Positions 60,317 through 64,000 of a stretch of DNA of 64,000 nt are shown in pieces. The first letter of the stretch is position 1. Each line of letters opens with the position of its first letter. The stretch lies in NCBI GenBank assembly GCA_963813525.1, contig CAWEZI010000005.1, forward strand, positions 1,612,001-1,676,000. Reading direction: 5' to 3'. The position numbers were made by a program, and so were the translations under genes. The DNA comes from Bog-756 sp963813525 (GTDB lineage: Bacteria > Actinomycetota > Acidimicrobiia > Acidimicrobiales > RAAP-2). Under the pieces are notes generated by a model. It made no database searches and was not told the DNA's origin. It saw only the letters and a program-made list of their open reading frames with translations.

Positions 60317-61372
60317 CTACGAGGCCGGCTGACGTCGGCCCCCTACGGCCCCCACGAGATCGTTGTAGAGATCCTCCAGCCGATCGACGTGGGTCGACAG
60401 CGAGTACATCTCCTGCTGTCGACGTCGGAGGTCGTGACCCATGCGCAGACGCATGGGCCGGCTGGCCGCCAGCTCGGCCAGAGCCTCTCCCGCTGCCTTC
60501 GGGTCGTCCGATGTGAATAAGACGCCCCCTTCGGCCACCGTTTCGAGGTGACCGCCGCCCCTGGCCGCCACCACCGGGATCCCGTGGGCCATGGCCTCGA
60601 CCACAGACAGCCCGAAGGGCTCTGCTGGCGCAGGGGCCAGGAGGATCGATGCCCGGGCCAGCAGGTCGTCGGTGTCGGTTACCTGACCCAGGAACTCGAC
60701 ACTGTCGTCGGTGTCGAGGTCGCGGGCCAACTGGACCAGCGAGCCTCGGCCGCCGCCGCCGGCCACCATCAGTCGCCACCCCTGGAGTCCCAGCCCACTC
60801 GCCGACCAGGCCCGGATGCCGACGTCGGGGGCCTTCTCGCTGTTGAGGCGTTGGAGCATGAGAACGGCCGGCGACTCCAGAGGGGCCTGGGGACGGTCGG
60901 GGACACCGTTGGGGATGACGACGGATGGCGTATCGATGGAGTCGGCCACGAATCGACTGATGGCGATGTCTTGAGCGATACCGCGGCTGGTGATGCGGCT
61001 CAGGGTCCGATTGATGGCGCTCGAACCGCGATCCCGAGCGAAGTGGCGGGTGGCGACCCGAGGCGCCCGGTGCCAGGGTCGGGCCAGCCAGGCCGCCCCT
61101 TCGGCTGAGGTCATGTGCACATGGACGATGTCCGGCCGGCCGGTGCGGGCCAGGGCCACCGCCGCGGTGAGAAGGGAGTCGGCGGAGAGGTTGGAAACGT
61201 CATCGTGGAGCTCGGTGCGCATGCGGTCCGAGTCCCCCCCGATGGTGGTCACCCGGTGGCCGCGGGCGGCGAGCTCGTTGACCACCTGGCACACGTAACG
61301 CTCGACGCCGGCAAAGGTGTCGGTGACCACCACATGGGCGACGGTGAGCGGTTGGCGCCCCGCCGGCTTCAT
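60317..61372 (-). CDS. Glycosyltransferase family 4
   Basis: 351 residues from ATG 61372, overlapping the previous stop as ATGA; longer frame to 61627 overlaps that gene. GT-B: VAHVVVTDTFAGVERYVCQV, HVHMTSAEGAAWLA, then VLMLQRLNSEKAPDVGIRAW for the donor side, and EPFGLSVVEAMAHGIPVVAARGGG for the catalytic E-x7-E. Builds a surface polysaccharide or lipid-linked glycan; sugars unknown. Operon: Wzz/BY-kinase - GT2 - GT4. Confidence 0.9.
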   Translation of the reverse strand: MKPAGRQPLTVAHVVVTDTFAGVERYVCQVVNELAARGHRVTTIGGDSDRMRTELHDDVSNLSADSLLTAAVALARTGRPDIVHVHMTSAEGAAWLARPWHRAPRVATRHFARDRGSSAINRTLSRITSRGIAQDIAISRFVADSIDTPSVVIPNGVPDRPQAPLESPAVLMLQRLNSEKAPDVGIRAWSASGLGLQGWRLMVAGGGGRGSLVQLARDLDTDDSVEFLGQVTDTDDLLARASILLAPAPAEPFGLSVVEAMAHGIPVVAARGGGHLETVAEGGVLFTSDDPKAAGEALAELAASRPMRLRMGHDLRRRQQEMYSLSTHVDRLEDLYNDLVGAVGGRRQPAS

Positions 61373-62274
61373 GTGCGGGACTCGACCTGGCACGGACCCC
61401 GACGATAGAGATGGAACCGGAGGGCCGCCTCCCGACCTCGTTGCCCAGGCAGGACGACGGCCCGGATGAAGGCCCCTGCCATCGTCCCCGTCCGGTAGAC
61501 CTCCCAACCGAAGCGTCCATGGTGTTTGCGGATGTAGCGCTCCTGAGAGGCGTGGAAGTGCACCCGGCGCCGATCGGCGCTCCCGCCGGTTCCGGCGCCG
61601 ATGTGGGTAGCCGTCACCTCGTGGCAACAGACCATCCGCCAGCCGCCGTCGAAGGCCCGGCGTTGCCAGTCCGTCTCCTCGGCATAGAGGAAGAATTCCT
61701 CATCGAATTCACCCACCTGGGCCAGCGCCGACGCACGAACGAGCAGGACCGAACCGATCATGAAGTCCTCCTTCCGGCGGAGACGGCTGAGCCCGGCAGC
61801 GTCCACCCAGGCTCCGACCGGGGTCGGGAAGGGCCAGCCCACACGCGAGGGCGCGGTACTGATCGGCTCGATCTGCCTGGGGGCCACGCAGGCCAGGTCA
61901 CTCCTCCCGTGGAGGCAGCGGTGGAGTGAACGTACGCCCTCCGGCGAGATGATGGCATCCGGATTGAGTAGGAGAACGTCAGCGCCGCCGCTTCGCCGGC
62001 GGGCCAGTCCTCGGTTGACTCCGGCGGCGAAGCCGAGGTTGACCCCCGGATCGACGTAGACGGCCCCACGGCCCTCGGTGATGGCTCGAACCTCGGCATC
62101 CGAGGCGTTGTCCACGACGACCACCGGGAATTGGCCGGCCAGGGCGTCCAGGCAGGTTTCGAGCAGCTCGGGTGCTCCGAAAGCCACCACGATGACCTCG
62201 ACGCCGGGGTCGCCGTCGGAGGCCGGACCGTTCGAGTCGTCATGGCCGGAGGGCGGCGGGTCAGAGGGCAGCAC
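61369..62274 (-). CDS. Glycosyltransferase family 2 (rhamnosyltransferase-like)
   Basis: 301 residues from GTG 62274, start uncertain because no strong ribosome-binding site is visible; the frame is open to 62877 but that part overlaps the kinase gene. GT-A: VIVVAFGAPELLETCLDALA, VVVVDNASD, NLGFAAGVNRGLA, VLLLNPDAIISPEGVRSL (DxD-like NPDA), SVLLVRASALAQVGEFDEEFF and YAEETDWQRRAF. Typical of WbbL-type glycosyltransferases in cell-wall or O-antigen assembly. Confidence 0.87.
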   Translation of the reverse strand: MLPSDPPPSGHDDSNGPASDGDPGVEVIVVAFGAPELLETCLDALAGQFPVVVVDNASDAEVRAITEGRGAVYVDPGVNLGFAAGVNRGLARRRSGGADVLLLNPDAIISPEGVRSLHRCLHGRSDLACVAPRQIEPISTAPSRVGWPFPTPVGAWVDAAGLSRLRRKEDFMIGSVLLVRASALAQVGEFDEEFFLYAEETDWQRRAFDGGWRMVCCHEVTATHIGAGTGGSADRRRVHFHASQERYIRKHHGRFGWEVYRTGTMAGAFIRAVVLPGQRGREAALRFHLYRRGPCQVESRT

Positions 62275-62407
62275 GGGCCGACCCGTCAACGTGTGGTGGT
62301 GTCGAAACTGGGCCCTTCCGCCTCGCCTTCCACGGCGGAGGGACCGGTGGGGGAGAAAGCCATGGCTGAAGGGCGAGTGAGAGAGCGACCACCCGGAGGA
62401 AAAGGCG

Positions 62408-64000
62408 TCACTGCTTGTAGTGATAGGCGCGGTAGGAGTCGACCGACGTGCGCTTGACCCGGTTGATGGCGATTCCCAGTACGTGGCAGTGGGTCGTTTC
62501 CAGACGGCGAACAGTTCGCTCGAGGTCGCCCCGGTCGGTCTTGTTTTCGGAGGCCACCACCACAGCGTTGCGGGCCATGCTCCCGATGATGGCAGTGTCC
62601 GGAGCGGAGAGGATGGGCGGCGTGTCGAGCAGGATGATGTCGGCCAGGAGAGGGAGCTGGTCGAGGACCGGCTGCATCCCGGGGCTTCCGAACAGTTCGC
62701 TCGGGTTGTCGAGCTTGGTACCGGCGGGAAGAATCTGCAGTCCCCAGATCCCCGTCTCGACCAGCAGCGAGCTGGCTGATGGCTGATCGTGCACCGGTCC
62801 GATGTCCCGTCTGCCCCGGTTCGGGATCCGCTGGCCGCCACGGCCATAGCGGTCGTCGTTCTTGTCGGACTGTTCACGGTCGTTGTGCCCGAGGAACCGA
62901 TCCTCGCCCTCGGGTTTCTTCCAATTGGCCCGGATCAGGTCGGCCAGACCGGCTCGGCCATCGACCTCGAGCCCGAAGATCTCCTCCAGCCTCGGCCGGC
63001 GGAAGTCGGCGGAGACGACGATGACCTTGCTGCCGCTCATCGCCCAGGCGGCTGCCAGATTGGCCGTCACGAACGTCTTGCCGTCCCCCGGTTCGGGACT
63101 GGTGACCACGATCAGGGGACACGGAGTCTCGTCGAGGAGAACCCGCAAGCTGGTCCTCAGCTCCCGCACCGACTCGGCCATCGGCGACTGGGGCGCCTGG
63201 ACCATGGCGATGGACACCGAGCCGTTCCGTACCTCGTTGTCCTCGGGGAGCTCGGCCAGGATGGGCGATTCGGTGACCGATTCGATGTCCGGCTTGGTGC
63301 GGAGGCGGGTGTCGAACTGCTCGCGGGTCAGAGCCAGGCCGCAACCGACCAGGAGACCGGCCACCAGACCGATCAGTCCCAACTTGCTCTTGCTCAATCC
63401 CGCCGGTGCTCCGGGCAGGGCAGCGGCCACCTGGATGCTGGCGTAGGGCTCACCGAGGGAGATCGTGTCCTTTTCGGCCTGGAGCGAACCGTAGGTCGTG
63501 GTGAGGGCGGCAATCTGGGCGGTGGTCAGAGCCGTCGGGGGCTGCTGCGCCTGCAGGGCTTGGATCTGGTTCTCGACACCGGTCGACAGGGTGTTGATCT
63601 TGTTGATCTGGCCCTGAATGAGATCCTGGGTCTGATTCACGTAGGCCTGCGAATAGGCCTCGGCTACGGCCTTGGCCTCTTCCGGAGTGGAGCCCGTGGC
63701 GGTGATGGTCAGAGCGCCGGTGGTTGGGTCGACCGTCCCGGTGACGGCGTCGGTGACCGCCGTAACATCGGGATTGTTGAGCAATTTGGCCGCCTCGATC
63801 TGGACAGCGGTGCTGCTCAGGAACTGTGCCGGGTCTGGGAGAGTCACCGCCGTGGCCGACTGACTGGTCGAACTGGGCGCATTGATCTGGACCAGCGCTG
63901 AGGACTGATAGCTCGGGGCGCGGACCTTGGTGTAGCCGATGGCGGCGACCACGGCCACGACGACGCAGATGGCGATGGTCAGGCGCCTGCGCCACAGGAT
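62408..64000 (-). CDS. Polysaccharide co-polymerase/BY-type tyrosine autokinase (Wzz-Wzc), N terminus cut by window edge
   Basis: 531 residues visible; the frame is open to base 64000 with a membrane helix (LTIAICVVVAVVAAIGYTK), so the start lies beyond. Wzz-type extracellular domain (ATAVTLPDPAQFLSSTAVQI...TPEEAKAVAEAYSQAYVNQ), second helix LIGLVAGLLVGCGLAL, then the kinase: Walker A SPEPGDGKTFVTANLAAAWA, A-prime VIVVSADFRRPRLEEIF, Walker B DIILLDTPPIL. C terminus SYRAYHYKQ has a Tyr cluster for autophosphorylation. An unusual hydrophilic insert of about 50 residues lies between A-prime and B. Regulates chain length and export of a surface polysaccharide with the two downstream glycosyltransferases. 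Confidence 0.93.
   Translation of the reverse strand: MLWRRRLTIAICVVVAVVAAIGYTKVRAPSYQSSALVQINAPSSTSQSATAVTLPDPAQFLSSTAVQIEAAKLLNNPDVTAVTDAVTGTVDPTTGALTITATGSTPEEAKAVAEAYSQAYVNQTQDLIQGQINKINTLSTGVENQIQALQAQQPPTALTTAQIAALTTTYGSLQAEKDTISLGEPYASIQVAAALPGAPAGLSKSKLGLIGLVAGLLVGCGLALTREQFDTRLRTKPDIESVTESPILAELPEDNEVRNGSVSIAMVQAPQSPMAESVRELRTSLRVLLDETPCPLIVVTSPEPGDGKTFVTANLAAAWAMSGSKVIVVSADFRRPRLEEIFGLEVDGRAGLADLIRANWKKPEGEDRFLGHNDREQSDKNDDRYGRGGQRIPNRGRRDIGPVHDQPSASSLLVETGIWGLQILPAGTKLDNPSELFGSPGMQPVLDQLPLLADIILLDTPPILSAPDTAIIGSMARNAVVVASENKTDRGDLERTVRRLETTHCHVLGIAINRVKRTSVDSYRAYHYKQ

Noticed and set aside
60216..60779. Minus-strand frame ending in a leucine-rich tail beyond the GT4 stop
   Set aside because: Most of it is a shadow of the glycosyltransferase gene; the tail alone has no start codon or ribosome-binding site.

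Overview
This 64 kb window is GC-rich chromosomal DNA of an actinomycete-type bacterium, and the best guess is class Acidimicrobiia. The grounds are many GTG starts and leaderless-looking genes, a DUF664/DinB-type protein, an actinobacterial LCP cell-wall ligase, a class E-like sortase with an LPFTG substrate, a 13E12-type DUF222/HNH gene, a DUF4012 protein, an AdoCbl-dependent ribonucleotide reductase, and a surface protein made of GYW...DGGVFAFGDA repeats, which I associate with Acidimicrobiia. That placement is inference. The window starts inside a lipoprotein gene and ends inside a polysaccharide co-polymerase/tyrosine-kinase gene, both on the minus strand. No rRNA, tRNA, CRISPR array, complete insertion sequence or prophage was seen.

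Layout. 0-11 kb: mixed housekeeping and stress genes (SRPBCC, DUF664, nitronate monooxygenase, three GNAT acetyltransferases, TetR, MmcQ/YjbR, an ABC exporter whose ATPase carries a C-terminal cyclic-nucleotide-binding domain, an SDR/AhpD-like pair, a methyltransferase). 11-16.6 kb: cell envelope genes (LCP protein, N-acetylmuramoyl-L-alanine amidase, gamma-glutamyltransferase) and a nucleoside phosphorylase-like gene. 16.6-21.5 kb: a PAS-GGDEF-EAL protein, panD and the repeat surface protein. 21.5-34 kb: amine and amino-acid catabolism. An Lrp-type regulator, a class III aminotransferase and an FAD amine oxidase sit in one overlapping operon, divergent from an aminobutyraldehyde-type dehydrogenase. 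Two APC permeases, alanine dehydrogenase and CoA-acylating (methyl)malonate-semialdehyde dehydrogenase follow. 34-47.6 kb: hydroxyacid dehydrogenase, GtrA, QueG, a PimB-like glycosyltransferase, an AlaC-like aminotransferase, SMP-30/TetR, acetoacetate-decarboxylase-like, PlsC, an ACT protein and a glycerol kinase broken by a one-base frameshift. 47.6-51 kb: nrdJ behind a long leader with a strong promoter and NrdR-like boxes. 51-55.4 kb: hydrolase, MFS-MarR operon and DUF222/HNH. 55.6-64 kb: surface and glycan genes (small membrane proteins, LPFTG protein, sortase, DUF4012 protein, two glycosyltransferases, Wzz/BY-kinase).

One theme runs across the window. Many gene boundaries, and some coding ends, carry short tandem repeats of 11-24 bp, often touching a start, stop or Shine-Dalgarno sequence. 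The clearest is four 23-bp units whose last copy supplies the ribosome-binding site of the semialdehyde dehydrogenase gene. Four-base ATGA overlaps join several gene pairs, and one pair appears to use CTGA, which implies a CTG start.
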